NCBI RefSeq assembly: GCF_029542785.1 | Contig: NC_083372.1 | Location: 930,001 to 994,000, forward strand | DNA length: 64,000 bases | Origin: Malassezia japonica | Taxonomy: Eukaryota > Basidiomycota > Malasseziomycetes > Malasseziales > Malasseziaceae | Reading direction: 5' to 3' | Part shown: one piece after another, positions 1 through 11,900 of the stretch | Layout of the letters: every line of letters begins with the position of its first letter | Numbering within the stretch: the first letter of the stretch is position 1 | Notes under the pieces: generated by a model | Told to the model about the DNA's origin: nothing | Database searches by the model: none | The model's input: the letters and a program-made list of their open reading frames with translations, nothing else | Position numbers and translations under genes: made by a program

Positions 1-903
1 CATCGGTTAGTTTTTGTACACGGGGCGGGCGATACGTACCTAGCCAGCCACGGCCGCCCCATTCCACCCATTGGCCGAGTTTGTGGGTGGCTTCGCGAGT
101 ACTTTCGTAGGCACAAGGGGTATCAGCCATCCGCCGCAGCAGAGCTGTGCTCTGCTCCAGGCTCATATGGGGTTGTGTGGCCAGTGCGAGCTCTGAGGTC
201 AGCAGGCTATGCATGCGAACGTACCTGCAGCGCCGTAGGCTGTGGCGAGACGCGCACGGAGCGAGTACCATTCCGGCTGTGTCGTAGTTAGTGGATAATT
301 GCAACGTACTCCGTGGTGGCCGGTCATGCCTGCCGCGAAGCATGCCTGGTTAGCAAGCGCTGCATAGCGCTGCAGCAGGGGTCCGGGGTTCGGCAGCGAG
401 CCGGTGAAGGGAACGGTTCGTGGGCTGAGGCCGAGGCGCTGGACGAGGCTCGGGAGCGGCAGCAACGGCTCGCTCGAGAGGAGAGTAAAAGCCTGTGATG
501 AGAGGTGGGAACGTACCGGAAGCAAATGCGGCTGCACCACGGCACTCGCGCAAAGGCGGTCGCTCAGCAGCTCGACCGAGCCTTGGAACGCGTCGTGGTT
601 ATTTTTCGGGTCGGCGCCAAAAGCGGTCTTGGCATCAGAGACCATCTGTGTGCCTGCCTCTTGGTCCCATGCAGCAAACAGCCGGCGCGGGCCCGAGGTC
701 GGGGCCGTGTCGGGGCCGGGAAAGAGACGTTCCAACGCACGGTCGACGTTGGTAGGCGTCGCGGTCTCTTCGCCCGCTTTCTGCTTGAGAAGCACACTCT
801 CTTCAACAGCTACGCGAATCGCAGCGAGGCTAAAGCCCTTGCTCGGAACGTGCGGGAGCGCCGACCGCAGCAAGGCGTGCACCGCGGCAGGTCCGCCGGT
901 CAT
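1..903 (-). CDS. COQ9: Ubiquinone biosynthesis protein COQ9 (partial, runs off the left edge)
   Basis: Mitochondrial lipid-binding protein that assists COQ7 in coenzyme Q synthesis. The N-terminal part has the family's 'LLRSALPHVPSKGFS' type opening. The later part reads EWYSLRARLATAYGAAE, which matches the family's W-Y-x-x-R-A-x-L-A-x-x-Y stretch. Exon 1 is 903-225. An intron with a GTACGT donor and CTGAC branch site occupies 224-193. Exon 2 is 192-40. A second GTACGT donor at 39 and a CTAAC near base 6 show that another intron continues past the window, so the C-terminus is missing. An in-frame stop lies just upstream of the ATG, so no transit peptide can be read unless an unseen exon supplies it. 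The start is only 35 bases below the stop of CIA1. Confidence 0.82.
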
Positions 904-938
904 GGGGACGATTCACGAATGTGGAGAAAAGGAGACTG

Positions 939-2125
939 CTATGTCCAAATATGGATTTCGCCATCGTCGCCTGCGCTGGCAAGCATTGTAGGTGCCTGCT
1001 GGGGCGTAGTGTCGTCCTCCGATTTTTGTGGGATAGGCGCCCAAGAGATGCAGTTAATGTCAGACACGCCATGCGCGTTTTCGACACTTGCACCGAGCAC
1101 AACACTCGGCTTGAACTTCTCCGCACTCTCGCCCATGTAAAAGACGAGGATCTTGCCGTCGGCGCCGGCAGCAGCCAGCTTTCCGTAGGACTGCGATGCG
1201 TCTCCCGGCTCGCCAATCGTCCAGCTCAAACTGTAGATCGTCCGGGAAAAGTGACCGTCGATGCGCTGCACCTCGACCCACTTGTCGCCAGCGCGCCCCG
1301 GGATCTTGCCTTCGGGCGCCAGGCCGTTTGCTTCGCACTCTTGGGCGGTAAAGCGGCGCCAGATGCGCACCGTGTTGTCGTCCGATGCCGAAGCGAGGAA
1401 ACGTCCGCACGGTGAAAAAGCCATCGACCACACGGTCGACGAGTGCCCGTTGAGGGTCGAGTAGCAGAACCAATCTTCCGACGGGTCGTCCACATAGAGC
1501 TTAATGGTATCATCGTACGAGGCCGAAGCGAGGATCTCTTCTTTTGGGTGCCAGGCCACCATCTTGACGTCCTGCGTGTGCTCCATCATCACGCTAAGGC
1601 ACTCAAACTCCGAGTCGGGCTGGACCTCCCAAATCCATACGCTCTTGTCGCGGCTGCAGCTGGCAAGCAGACTACCGTTGTGGCTGAATGCGACGCTCTT
1701 GCATTCGCTATCGTGCCCTTCGAGCGTTCCCGAGCAGTCCCACTCCGGCTCGTTCGGGTCTTCGCCGCGCACCTCGGGTGGCGTGCGCTCCCAGATGCCC
1801 ACGGTGCAGTCGAACGACGCCGTGGCCATGATATCGCCCGACGGCGCCCAAGCAACCTGGCGCACGGTGCGCTTGTGCCCGGTCGGGATCACTTCACGCA
1901 GCGAGAAGACCACCTGCTTCTCACCCGTGACGCCCGACGGTAGCGAGGTATAGGCGTGCAGACGCACATCGCGATCTGTGGAGCACGACGCGAGCAAGGG
2001 GTATTTTGGGTTCCAGGCGAGGTGCCACGCCGCCTCTGCGTGTCCTATGCAGTCAGTATGGCGTCGCCGTCTAACTTACCCTGCAGTGAAGTCAGCCGCT
2101 GCAGCGGTCGCACGTCCGTCATCAT
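939..2125 (-). CDS. CIA1: Cytosolic iron-sulfur assembly WD40 protein CIA1
   Basis: Beta-propeller scaffold of the CIA targeting complex, which passes Fe-S clusters to cytosolic and nuclear proteins. The product is 383 aa. Exon 1 (2125-2080) encodes MMTDVRPLQRLTSLQG. A 35-nt GTAAGT...CTGAC...TAG intron spans 2079-2045. Exon 2 (2044-939) continues with HAEAAWHLAWNP. WD repeats follow through the protein, with blade endings such as SVWIWE, TIKLYV, TVRIWR and a final EIHIWT. The wording LASCSTDRDVR and TASFDCTVGIWE is typical of CIA1/CIAO1 rather than a generic WD40 protein. Length agrees with the family. Confidence 0.93.
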
Positions 2126-2217
2126 GCGCGCACGAGATGGTCGCGTAAAAAAGCCTCGAATTTGATATGACGTAATGCTATGCCCACGAGGCACAGCAGG
2201 GTATACGGGAGGGTATG

Positions 2218-3115
2218 CTACGATGTAGGTGTCATAGTTTTAGTTTGTGTTCCAGGTGAAGTGGCGGTGCTGCTCGTCTCTGCACCATTTCCCCACCAAT
2301 GCACAGTTTCTTCCCGCATATAGTCCAGATCGTCCTCATTTAGGTCGCTGGTCGTTTCCCAGTGCTGGTCAAATTCAAGGGCCACGGCATCCACGGGCGC
2401 GCTGGGGGCCAGCGTCGCTGTAGGCACGTCCACGTTACCCTGGCTGTGGGAGCGCGGTGGATCAAACGCGTGCAGATAGGACATAGGGGGCAGCTTCCAG
2501 CTGTTTTCACGGAGGCGTTTGTGCTGGGTTAGAAAGTATACGTACGCGTTCGCGGTCCTCCTCGACGCGGCGTAGGACGTCGGCGCGCGACACACGCGCG
2601 ATGTCGGCCATGTCGCCATGTTGTGCACGTTCACGCACGCTGCGATGAGTATGGCTACCTACCTTGCGGCGCGCTGTTCAATCGTCTCCTGGAGCGAGTT
2701 GAGCAGACGGGGGTCAAAAATGCGTTTCGACTCCCAAGATGCGAGGATCTGCCGGGTGCTCGTAATGTTCAGCACGGCATCCCAACTATCTGGCGGCACG
2801 ACCATGTTGATGATCGCAGGGAGGTCGCGCACAGCAAGCGTGCGGTACACGCCGACCTCTTCGGGGCTCGTCTCGAAATCGTCCGCCAGGAAGGCATCGA
2901 GCATGAACAGCACATTGATGCGCGTGTTGGACGGCGCCTGCGTCAGCCATGCTACTTACTTTGGCACACTCTGTCATGACACAGTCCCAGATATCGTCCG
3001 AACACCGCGTCGCGTAGCGCAGGGCAAAAGCCACCGTTTTTCGGATTGACTGTTCGCTAGCATTGAGGCGCTTCAGCAGCGCCAGGAATTCCATGCGGAC
3101 CTGGAATGGGTCCAT
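2218..3115 (-). CDS. CTK3: CTD kinase subunit gamma (CTK3)
   Basis: Subunit of the CTDK-I kinase that phosphorylates the RNA polymerase II C-terminal domain. The product is 276 aa from four exons: 3115-2960, 2937-2663, 2639-2546 and 2523-2218. The three introns are 22, 23 and 22 nt. The N-terminal MDPFQVRMEFLALLKRLNAS and SDDIWDCVMTECAK are the CID-like domain that marks Ctk3. Exon 2 adds NTRINVLFMLDAF. The C-terminus contains HKRLRENSW. Removing each 22-nt intron is needed to keep the frame. It is divergent from EAF6 across about 80-140 bases. The last, acidic 60 residues are not recognised as a domain. Confidence 0.88.
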
Positions 3116-3259
3116 GGTTACTCTTTTCTCGTCTCGGTAGCGCTAGACGAGGTCGTATGACGCGCCGCCCACTTTGCGAATCGGGCGCGTCGAGGCGTGG
3201 AGAAAGTCGTCGCGATCGCCGCCGCCGGTTTCTATTTGCCTCCACGACCACCCGTGCTG

Positions 3260-3703
3260 ATGCCGGCCCCTGCTTCGGAACCTGCGCTGCGTGGTTCGCT
3301 CGACGAGGCGAATGAGCGGTACGATACAATCAAGACGCAGCTAAAGGATGGCCTTGCTCGCAAGCGCCAGACCGACCAGGATCTTACCGACTTGGAATCG
3401 CAGATTTACCTATATGAAGGCTCTTACTTGAACACCACGGCACTGAGCGGCGGCAATGTGATCCGTGGCTTTGACTCATATATGAAGGCGGGTGCAACGT
3501 CGGGAGGCAATCCCCGTTCGGCGCCCTCATCGGCTACGGCGTCCAACGAGGACCGTATGTTTAGCACAAGCAGCGCTACCTACCAGCGCAGCCTTGCGCT
3601 CAAGATGAACGAGGCCACAGAAGATGCCTCGCGTTCTGACGATGCCAAGAACAGCGGCACCGGTACGCAGTCTTCTGGCTATAAACTGAAGCGCAAGGCG
3701 TAA
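3260..3703 (+). CDS. EAF6: NuA4 histone acetyltransferase subunit EAF6
   Basis: Small subunit of the NuA4 and related MYST acetyltransferase complexes. The 147-aa reading has an N-terminal coiled coil (about residues 10-45) ending in LESQIYLYEGSYL, then GGNVIRGFDSYMK. Both are hallmarks of EAF6/MEAF6. The rest is Ser-rich and low complexity and ends in a basic YKLKRKA. I chose the ATG at 3260 (MPAPAS). An in-frame ATG at 3197 would add 21 residues of poor quality. No intron is seen. It shares a short divergent promoter with CTK3 and converges on the hydrolase gene downstream. Confidence 0.87.
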   Translation: MPAPASEPALRGSLDEANERYDTIKTQLKDGLARKRQTDQDLTDLESQIYLYEGSYLNTTALSGGNVIRGFDSYMKAGATSGGNPRSAPSSATASNEDRMFSTSSATYQRSLALKMNEATEDASRSDDAKNSGTGTQSSGYKLKRKA

Positions 3704-3860
3704 CGCCACGCTGACGCGGTGTTTGCCTCGCTACCTTCTAGCGTGTTTGTGTCGTTTGTATACTAGTAAAAATTTATGATAGTGATTGTCCATCGTACAT
3801 TAATGGTCTCTACGGCGTCGCGGCCTTTATCATCGCAATCAACTGTATTTACAAGGTGAT

Positions 3861-5444
3861 TCACCACAGGTTGCCAGCAGCAACCAAAAGAGCGACACCA
3901 GAAATGAGAGCAAAGCCAGGAGTGTACAGGCCAGCTGCCGAGCCCATCGACTTCGGCACATCAGCATCAGGTTCGATGACAGGGTTGCGACCAATGTCAC
4001 CACCATCCTTGATGACGCTAGGGGCGCCTGAGACGGTGGTGTTGCGACCATTGTAGTCGTCCAGGAACAGCGTCTGCATACCGGCCGACGACAGAATCAC
4101 GGCTGACGCCAAGTGGGGTACACCGTCAATTTGGCCATAACCGATGGTGTTCGGCACCTTACCCGGCGTCGGGTTGTTGGGCATGTACGGCATCACCTTG
4201 TTAACCCAGTTGTCCATACGGTCGATGTGGTTTTCACCCTGGGTCTTGGCCGAGCACGAGGGGTCACCAGTGTTCGTGTCCTCGGTACCCACAAAGTAGT
4301 ACACCTTGCGCGACAGGTAGCGGTTGCGAATAGCCTCGGGTGTGTTGGACTTGGCCGTACGGTTGACGTAGCCAGGCATCACACCATCCAGACCGTACTT
4401 GTACTTGTTAAAGTCGGAGCAGTTGGACGACGGCGCAGGGCGCGAATCGTTCAGGTACAGGAACGAAGCAGGGCTTGAGATCCAGAAGTTGACCATACCG
4501 TCCTGCTCGTTGTCAGGACGGAACGTCACATAGCGGTTCACCGTCTGGCCACCCATACTGAAGCCAGCAATAACGACCGTCTTCATGTTGGGGAAACGGT
4601 TCTTATCCGTAAAGAAGTTCACGTAGGCATCCAGGGCATCCAGACTGGCAAGATGGGGTCCCTTCTCCTGAGCCTGCTTGTTGGAAACACCAATCACGTT
4701 ACGCTTACTGTTCGAGCCAGACGACGAACTCTTGGAGCTCTTGCTCTTGCTCTTGCTCTTGCTCTTGCTCTTGGAGCTTTTGCTGCTGCCCTTGGACGTG
4801 GTCTGCGAAACAGGCGTGTACTTGGGGTTCGCAAGATTGCCCTTAGCGTCAAACACAGGGTAGTACGCGTCATCCGTGTCACCCCAGCCGTTCCTGTCCC
4901 AAACCAGCGTCTTGGTGTTACTGATGTTGTTCGAGTCCACAGGGTAGGCACCAATGTCTTCAATGGAGAAGAACATCGGTGCAGCAACCACGATCTCGTC
5001 CAAGGACACCTCCTTGCTGAACTTGGTAGCGTTCTTAGCGGAGAGACTCGCGTACGTGAACTGGTTCCAGGCATCACGGTACTCGCCGTGGATTTGGATT
5101 ACCGCACGCTTGATCTTCTGGGGATCATAGTTCTCGGTCACATAGGTGGTGATCGTAGCACCCTCCTTGCCGACCGTGAAGGTCTCGTTATCAATTTTGG
5201 CGCCATCAACCTTAGGGAGTTCAGGCCAACCCTTCTTGTACGTATGCTTACCATCCGGACCAGGATAAATACCGGGGTCCGGGATCAAGGTCTTGGAGTC
5301 CTTGAAGGTGGACTTGCGCTTGGCCAAGTCAACAGGCACGTCGTGCACGTCCAGGGCACCGTTTACATCAACCGCAGCACCGCTTACGGCAGTCGCGACG
5401 GAAAACGCCGCCAATAGTTTCAGCAGCGCTCCTTGTCCCAGCAT
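3861..5444 (-). CDS. Secreted, probably GPI-anchored alpha/beta hydrolase
   Basis: The 527-aa reading begins with a signal peptide (MLGQGALLKLLAAFSVATAVSG) and ends with a hydrophobic tail (about the last 20 residues). This fits a GPI-anchored or membrane-tethered wall protein. The nucleophile elbow GFSMGG places the likely catalytic serine at residue 296. IQIHGEYRDAW is a possible oxyanion strand, and GTEDTNTGD and GVPHLAS are candidate Asp and His loops. About residues 220-245 form a Lys-Ser repeat that looks like a linker inserted in the catalytic domain. Several N-x-S/T sites agree with secretion. An in-frame ATG at 5477 would spoil the signal peptide, so 5444 was preferred. The substrate is unknown. 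Confidence 0.8.
   Translation of the reverse strand: MLGQGALLKLLAAFSVATAVSGAAVDVNGALDVHDVPVDLAKRKSTFKDSKTLIPDPGIYPGPDGKHTYKKGWPELPKVDGAKIDNETFTVGKEGATITTYVTENYDPQKIKRAVIQIHGEYRDAWNQFTYASLSAKNATKFSKEVSLDEIVVAAPMFFSIEDIGAYPVDSNNISNTKTLVWDRNGWGDTDDAYYPVFDAKGNLANPKYTPVSQTTSKGSSKSSKSKSKSKSKSKSSKSSSSGSNSKRNVIGVSNKQAQEKGPHLASLDALDAYVNFFTDKNRFPNMKTVVIAGFSMGGQTVNRYVTFRPDNEQDGMVNFWISSPASFLYLNDSRPAPSSNCSDFNKYKYGLDGVMPGYVNRTAKSNTPEAIRNRYLSRKVYYFVGTEDTNTGDPSCSAKTQGENHIDRMDNWVNKVMPYMPNNPTPGKVPNTIGYGQIDGVPHLASAVILSSAGMQTLFLDDYNGRNTTVSGAPSVIKDGGDIGRNPVIEPDADVPKSMGSAAGLYTPGFALISGVALLVAAGNLW
4741..4772. repeat. Hexanucleotide microsatellite coding for Lys-Ser repeats
   Basis: Tandem copies of a 6-base unit (ttgctc as read on the plus strand) lie inside the secreted hydrolase gene and encode alternating Lys and Ser on the minus strand. 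Such a tract can change length by slippage without breaking the frame. Confidence 0.9.
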
Positions 5445-5809
5445 TTTACAACGTAGCGAGAGGCAAGCCGAATACAACCGTGTGGGTACTTAAGTAGAGT
5501 GCGTAACCACCCAGGCACCGGTGGCCCATACGCGAAATCGCCGGCGCACACAGCCCGTTGCTGTAGGGCGATCAACTATGACGGGCAAAATATGTAGATA
5601 ATGCGTTATCACTCTACTGATTGGTCGGATTTTTGTAAAGGGCTCGTAAAAGGACGTTCGTCCGATCAACTCGCGCCGAAGCTACATAGCTACTCCACGG
5701 GCCTGCAGGGGCAGGGTAAACGCATAAGCTGCGCCAAAGCGTTTACTAATCACCTTGCCCTACGTTCAACTTTTTCGTTCTTGGCAGCGCTAGTTGGCTG
5801 ACGTGCGCG
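5445..5809. other. Divergent intergenic region, hydrolase / NOP4
   Basis: 365 bases between two divergent starts. I see no open frame worth calling and no RNA gene. One ATTGG (inverted CCAAT) lies near 5622. It presumably holds both promoters. Confidence 0.6.
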
Positions 5810-7158
5810 ATGGAACAACGCGACGCACACGCGCAAAGCGACGAGAGCATTCACACTGCTGCGCTCGAGGCGTACAAGGGGGAGAAGGAAAAGGCGCAAC
5901 ATGGTAACACGTTGTTCGTAACGCGCCTGCCTTACAGTGCGACGAATACCGATCTGAGCACTTTTTTCAGCGATATTGGTCCCCTCCGCCGCGCATTTAT
6001 CGTGACTGACCGCGAGTCGCGCCAGTCGAAGGGCGTGGGCTACGTTACTTATGCAGACACGGCAGATGCAGAGCGTGCTTTTGAAAAGCTTCAAGGGGCA
6101 AGCATCGACGGGGGGCGTCGCCATATTCAGCTACAGTGGGCCGACCGCAAGGCGCCGAACCAAGAGGGCCGCCCTGAAAAGCGCAGCACTGACGGCGCAC
6201 CGAAGAAGGCCGAGTCTTCTCGCTCGAATCTTCCTCAACGCGATCCGGATGCTGTGCGCACCATTGTGGTGTCGGGCCTCTCTGGCTGCTCGCCACCAGC
6301 GGATACCGAAACGCTCTATAAGCGCGCGCGGAAAATTGGCGATGTGGAGCACGTTGAATTTTTGGTCGAGAACGGCACGTCGTCCACGGATGTTGCTCAC
6401 ATCCGCTTCCGTACGCCGAACCATGCAATGGAGGCGGTGTCGAAACTGCACGCGCACCAGTTCAAAGGTACCCAACTCAGCGTGGGCCTCAAGAAGCGTT
6501 TGGATGGCGCGATGCGTCTCGAGCAGCACATGCGCCCTGATACCCTCGAAAAGCACAAGTCAATGATGAAAAAGATTGAGAAGATGAACGGGGATGCCTG
6601 GTCGCTGAACAAGGGCGGTCATGGATTGAGCCGCGAGAGCCGTGTGATTGTGCGCAACCTTCCGTTCGATGTGACCTTGGAAGACTTGCGTGCGATCTTC
6701 TTGCCTTACGGAGCCATCTACGATGTCACGGTGCCTACCAAGAGTGCCGAGGGAGAGGAGTCGAAGAAGCCGACCAAGGGCCGTGGCTTTGCATTCGTCT
6801 GGTTCGTATCTCGTAACGACGCGGCGCGCGCAATGGAGGCGGTGAATGGCGTGCCGCTCCGTCACGGCGCTGCTGAGCAGGCGGCACTCAAGAAGGCCCA
6901 AGGAAAGAAGGGGCGCACGACTGCCAAGGAAGCGCTAGAGAAAGTGCACGCTACTGCGCAGCCTGCACGCCCCGTGGCCGTCGACTGGTCGCTTTCTCAA
7001 AAGGATTGGCTTGCGCGTGGCGAGGAAGCGCCCGAGGCCGAGGAAGAGGCCGAGGAAGAGGCCGATGCGCCGACGTCTACGAAGCGTACTCGTGAAGATG
7101 AAGATGAAGATGAAGACGAGGACGAGGACGAGGATGACGAGGATGACGAGGAAAATGA

Positions 7159-7191
<33 letters not shown>

Positions 7192-8691
7192 TGGGGATGA
7201 GGATGAGGATGAGGATGAGGACAATGTCGAAGACGAGGACGAAGATGCTCCCGAAAAGGCTCGGCCGACCATGGCCACTACTGAAACGGGCACCATCCTT
7301 TTCATTCGCAACCTTCCTTACCAGGCGACTGAGCAGGAGCTCAAGGACCTCTTCCGCTCGTTCGGCCCCATGCGTTACGCCAAGATCACGATGGATCCTG
7401 CGACGAAACGCAGCCGCGGTACTGGCTTTGTGTGCTTCTGGAAGCGCGAATCTGCCGATGCAGCGCTGCGTGATGCTGAACTCGTTCAGCGTGAAACGGC
7501 GGCTTCCTCGCTTACGGACTCCAAGCTTCCGAAAGTCAACCCCTTCTCTGTCCCCTCGGTAATCACGGCTGACCCCTCTGCTCCTCTCGTTGCGCGTTTC
7601 ACGCTGCATGGCCGCGTCCTGCACGTTGTGCGTGCAGTGACACGTGAGAATGCATCGCACCTCGAAACCGCTGCCCGCAAGTCGCGCGAAAAGAAGGACA
7701 CCCGCAACACATGGCTCCTCCGCGAAGGTGTGCCCCTTCCCAACACGCCCCTGTCCAAGACGCTGTCGGAGAAAGAAGCGGACAAGCGCATGCAGAGTTT
7801 CTCGATCCGCCGTGCTCAGCTCGGTGCAAACCCCTCGCTGCACGTGTCCAAGACGCGTCTGGCGGTACACCAGCTCCCGCTCTTTGTCTCGGACAAGATG
7901 CTGAAGCGTATGGCCCTGTACGCGCTGCGTGCATTTACGGATGAAGTTAAATCAGGCAACCGCGACGACTTGGATGCGGATGAAAAGGCCGACACGACGG
8001 TCAGTGCAAATGTGAAGCAGAGCGAGTCCGATGGCGACAAGAAACGTCCGCCTCCTTCGCTTGTCATTCAGAGCAAGATTGTGCGCCAGAACGAGCGTGT
8101 CGACCCGCTCACTGGCAAGGGGCGTTCGCGTGGCTATGGCTTTTTGGAGATGCGCACCTTCCCGCACGCACTCAAAGTGCTGCGCTGGGCCAATGGCAAT
8201 AAGGCCCTCGGCGACCTCTTTGCCAAGTGGTGGCAGGAAGAACTCGAGACCCATATCGCCAAGCTCAAGGGCACGAAGGATATTTCTACTGAAGATCGGA
8301 CGCGCATCAAGCGTCTCGAGAGTACGCTACAGGATCTGAAGGACGAAGGTCAGAAGGCCATCAAGTCAGAGTTCCGTGGCATGCTCCGTATCGAGTTCTC
8401 TATTGAGAACATCACGACCGTGCGTAAGCGTGTCTTGCGTCAGAGCCAGTCACGCGAGAAGCTTGCCAAGCGAGCGAAGGTATGTAATCATCTTACTAAC
8501 GCCTACAGATCGAAGAATCCGAGCGCGCTGCACCGCCTGCGGCGGTTCGCGGTAAGGCACGCGGTGCAGATGACCGTGGGAAAGTCCGAGCGGCACATAA
8601 GATCGAACAAGACGTCAAGAAACGTAATCCACTCGGTTCCTTGATCGGCAAGAAGCGCAAGGAAAGGAAGCGCAAGCACAGCGCGGCGTGA
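5810..8691 (+). CDS. NOP4: Nucleolar RNA-binding protein NOP4 (RBM28 type)
   Basis: Assembly factor for 60S pre-ribosomes. The 950-aa product has several RRMs: about residues 33-115 (TLFVTRLPYSA, GVGYVTY), 150-225 (degenerate), 282-355 (VIVRNLPFDV, GFAFVWF) and 497-560 on (ILFIRNLPYQA, GTGFVCF). A long Asp/Glu tract separates the third and fourth. A 29-nt intron (8480-8508, GTATGT...CTAAC...CAG) must be removed. Exon 2 then gives a basic tail ending NPLGSLIGKKRKERKRKHSAA, the expected nucleolar signal of Nop4. Unspliced reading would end at 8644 with no such tail. Exons are 5810-8479 and 8509-8691. Confidence 0.93.
7096..7250. repeat. GAC/GAG/GAT codon repeat encoding an acidic tract
   Basis: Near-perfect short tandem codons inside NOP4 encode about 50 almost uninterrupted Asp and Glu residues between the third and fourth RRMs. 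Acidic tracts are common in nucleolar factors. The DNA is slippage-prone. Confidence 0.85.
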
Positions 8692-8795
8692 CCTGGTTGT
8701 TCATTCTCCACTTGTACTCGTAGCACAGGGTAGTTGCGCAATTCTCTGCATCCCCCACGCTGCGGAGCACCCCATCGCAGGTTTTCCCCGCTTTT

Positions 8796-8902
8796 ATTGG
8801 CTATGACCCTGGCCTTTGATTGGCTGGTGCAGGGACCAAAAATTATGGGCAAGTCAGATGGCCCGTGTGTCATACGGGAATCGTGTTGTGCGGTTGCATT
8901 GG
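8796..8902. promoter_or_regulatory. Three inverted CCAAT boxes upstream of GDH2
   Basis: ATTGG (CCAAT on the minus strand) occurs at 8796, 8819 and 8898, in the 294-base gap before the GDH2 start. CCAAT is the known binding site of the fungal HAP complex, which controls respiratory genes. That it acts here is inference. Confidence 0.5.
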
Positions 8903-8985
8903 CCTAGTCGCCCCAGTTTCTTCTCAAGCTGGTGTTTTCCTTGAAGGCACTGTGCTGAATTCTTCGGGATTTGTCTCTAATTACC

Positions 8986-11900
8986 ATGTCGATTGACAAG
9001 GATTCTGAACATCTTACGGCGCTACTGAAGCATATGGGCGACAAGCGCCATTTGCTGATGGGCCAGCCTGGCTCTGGCACGGAGACGCCGGAGGATCATA
9101 AGCTGGAGAACACGGCGTACGTTTGAGTGACTAACCATAGCGGCTACACGGACACTGTGTACCCCGACAAGCAAAGCCAGGCAATCAAGGTGCAAGAGAT
9201 TCTCGAGGCTAACGGTTTCATTCCGCAAGAGCTCGTGCCGTCGGAAGTCGCTTGGTTCTACGAGAATCTCGGCATCGACGACACCTACTTTGCTATGGAG
9301 AATGCGGAGACGATCGCCGATCATATCCTGTCCTTGTACGGTGCCAAGATTGCCGAGTTCACCAAGCACACTGGCTATCTCAACGTCGATCTGCAGAAGA
9401 AGTCGGAGAACAGCGCGGTCTTCATCCACTCAAGTCCTGCGGGTGTGAGCCGTCGCGCGGGTCCCCAGTGGGAACGCATCATCGACGAGCAGTACCTCAA
9501 CCAGTCCACGGTGGACCGTGCCTTCCGTCTGGAGACCTACCGTTCGAAGGGCACTGCATCGAGCCACTTCCCGGAGCAGCTGCGTTGCTACTTCCTGCAC
9601 CGCTGCGATTTTGTGCAGCCCCGCCCTGAGCGCAACTCACCCGAGTACCGCAACATCCGCGCGGTCTCGGACAAGACCTTCTTGAGCAAGGTCAGCGAGC
9701 ACACACTCGAGATCTACCAGGCCGTGATGGACGAGGCGCTGCGCCGCCAAGGTCCCGTGATGGAGATGTACGAGGTGGTCGGTACGCAGGAGCGCCGGAT
9801 CGTGATTGCCTACCGCATGGGTACCACGTCCAACTTTTTTAGCGCGCTCTCGGACCTCTACCACTTCTACGGCCTGTACTCGTCGCGCAAGTATGTCGAG
9901 CAGTTCAGCAACGACATCAGCATCATCTCGATCTACCTCAAGCCTGTGCCTAACTCTCAGGCGCCCCCAATCGAGCTCAGTATTTTCCAGGTGCTCAAGG
10001 AGGTGTCGCTCATCTACGTGCTGCCCGACAACCCCTTCTTCATGACGGGTGCCGAGGCCACGCACGCCGTGCAGGAGGCCACCTACGCCTATGTCGGCTG
10101 GCTCTTTGCGCAGCACTTCTGTAACCGTCTGGGCCCGGCATACGAGGCGCTGCGCAAGATTCTGGACGAGTCGGACTCGCACCAGGCTGCTGTTCTGAAC
10201 GACATCAAGCTGCGTCTGCGTGAGGAGACTTTCACGCGTCAATCGATCTACGAGGTGATCCAGAACTTCCCCAACATTGTGCGCCTGCTCTATGTGCACT
10301 TTGCCAACATCCACTACCCTGGCCAGCAAGACCAGGACCTGGCGCCGACGCTCAGCCACCAGCGTCTCACGCGCGAGACATTGCTCTCGGATGACCAGAT
10401 GCGTGACTTTATCATCAAGACGGCCAACAACTCTCACGAGCGCCAGGTGTTCCTTGCGCTCCTCTCGTTCAACAAGTCCGTGCGCAAGACCAACTTTTAC
10501 ACTTCGACCAAGGTTGCCCTGAGCTTCCGCTTGGACTGTACGTATTGTTACTGACCCAGCCTCGTTCCTCCCCGAGTCGGAATACCCGATCAAGCCCTAT
10601 GGCATCATCTTTGTCGTCGGCTCCGAGTTCCGTGGTTTCCATGTGCGTTTCGCCGACGTGGCCCGCGGCGGTATCCGCATTATCCGCAGCCGGAACCGCG
10701 AGAACTACTCGATCAACCAGCGTACTCTCTTTGACGAGAACTACGGTCTGGCACACACGCAGCACCTCAAGAACAAGGACATTCCTGAGGGCGGTGCCAA
10801 GGGTACGATCCTGCCCAACATGGATGCGAACCCTCAGCTGGTGTTTGAGAAGTACGTCGATGCGATCCTCGACCTCTTGATCAAGGGCAACACGCCTGGT
10901 GTCAAGGAGGAGATCGTGGACCTGATCGGAAAGCAAGAGATCCTCTTCTTTGGCCCCGACGAAGGCACGGCGCACTACATGGACTGGGGTGCGGAGCACG
11001 CGCGTGCGCGTGGCGCGAGCTGGTGGAAGTCGTTCACCACCGGCAAGTCGGCCGCGACCCTCGGTGGTATCCCTCACGACAAGTTTGGTATGACCACGCG
11101 CTCCATCCGTCAGTACGTGCTGGGCATCTACCGCAAGCACAACCTCAAGGAGGAGGAGATTACCAAGGTCCAGACCGGTGGTCCTGACGGTGACCTCGGC
11201 TCGAACGAGATCCTCCTTTCCAATGATAAGACGATTGCGGTGATTGACGGTTCTGGTGTGCTGTACGACCCCAAGGGTCTGCACCGCGAGGAGCTGCGCC
11301 GCCTTGCGCGCGAGCGCAAGATGATCTCGCACTTTAACGCCGAGTACCTCTCGAAAGGTGGTTACCGCGTGCTGGTGGAGGACCGCAACCTCACGCTGCC
11401 CTCGGGTGAGCTGGTGGCGGACGGTGTGGCGTTCCGCAACAAGGCGCACCTGATCTACGAGGCGGACCTCTTTGTGCCCTGCGGTGGCCGTCCCGACTCG
11501 ATCCAGATCGGTAATGTGAAGGAGATGTGCACGCAGGACGGCAAGTGCAACTACAAGTATATTGTGGAAGGCGCGAACCTCTTCCTTTCTCGCCAGGCGC
11601 GTCTGGAGCTCGAGAAGCGTGGCGTGATTCTGTATCCCGACGCGTCTGCCAACAAGGGCGGTGTGACGTCGAGCAGTCTCGAGGTCCTGGTCGGTCTGGG
11701 TCTTACGGACCGCGAGTACATCGACAACATGCTCTTCCACAACGATGAGCCGACCAAGTTCTACATGGACTACGTGCACGACATTGAGAAGATCATTGCG
11801 CGCAATGCCCAGGCCGAGTTCGAGGCCATCTGGCGCGAGCACGGGGAGACGGGCAAGTTCCGCTCGGTCATCTCCACTGAGCTGTCCACGACCCTGAACA

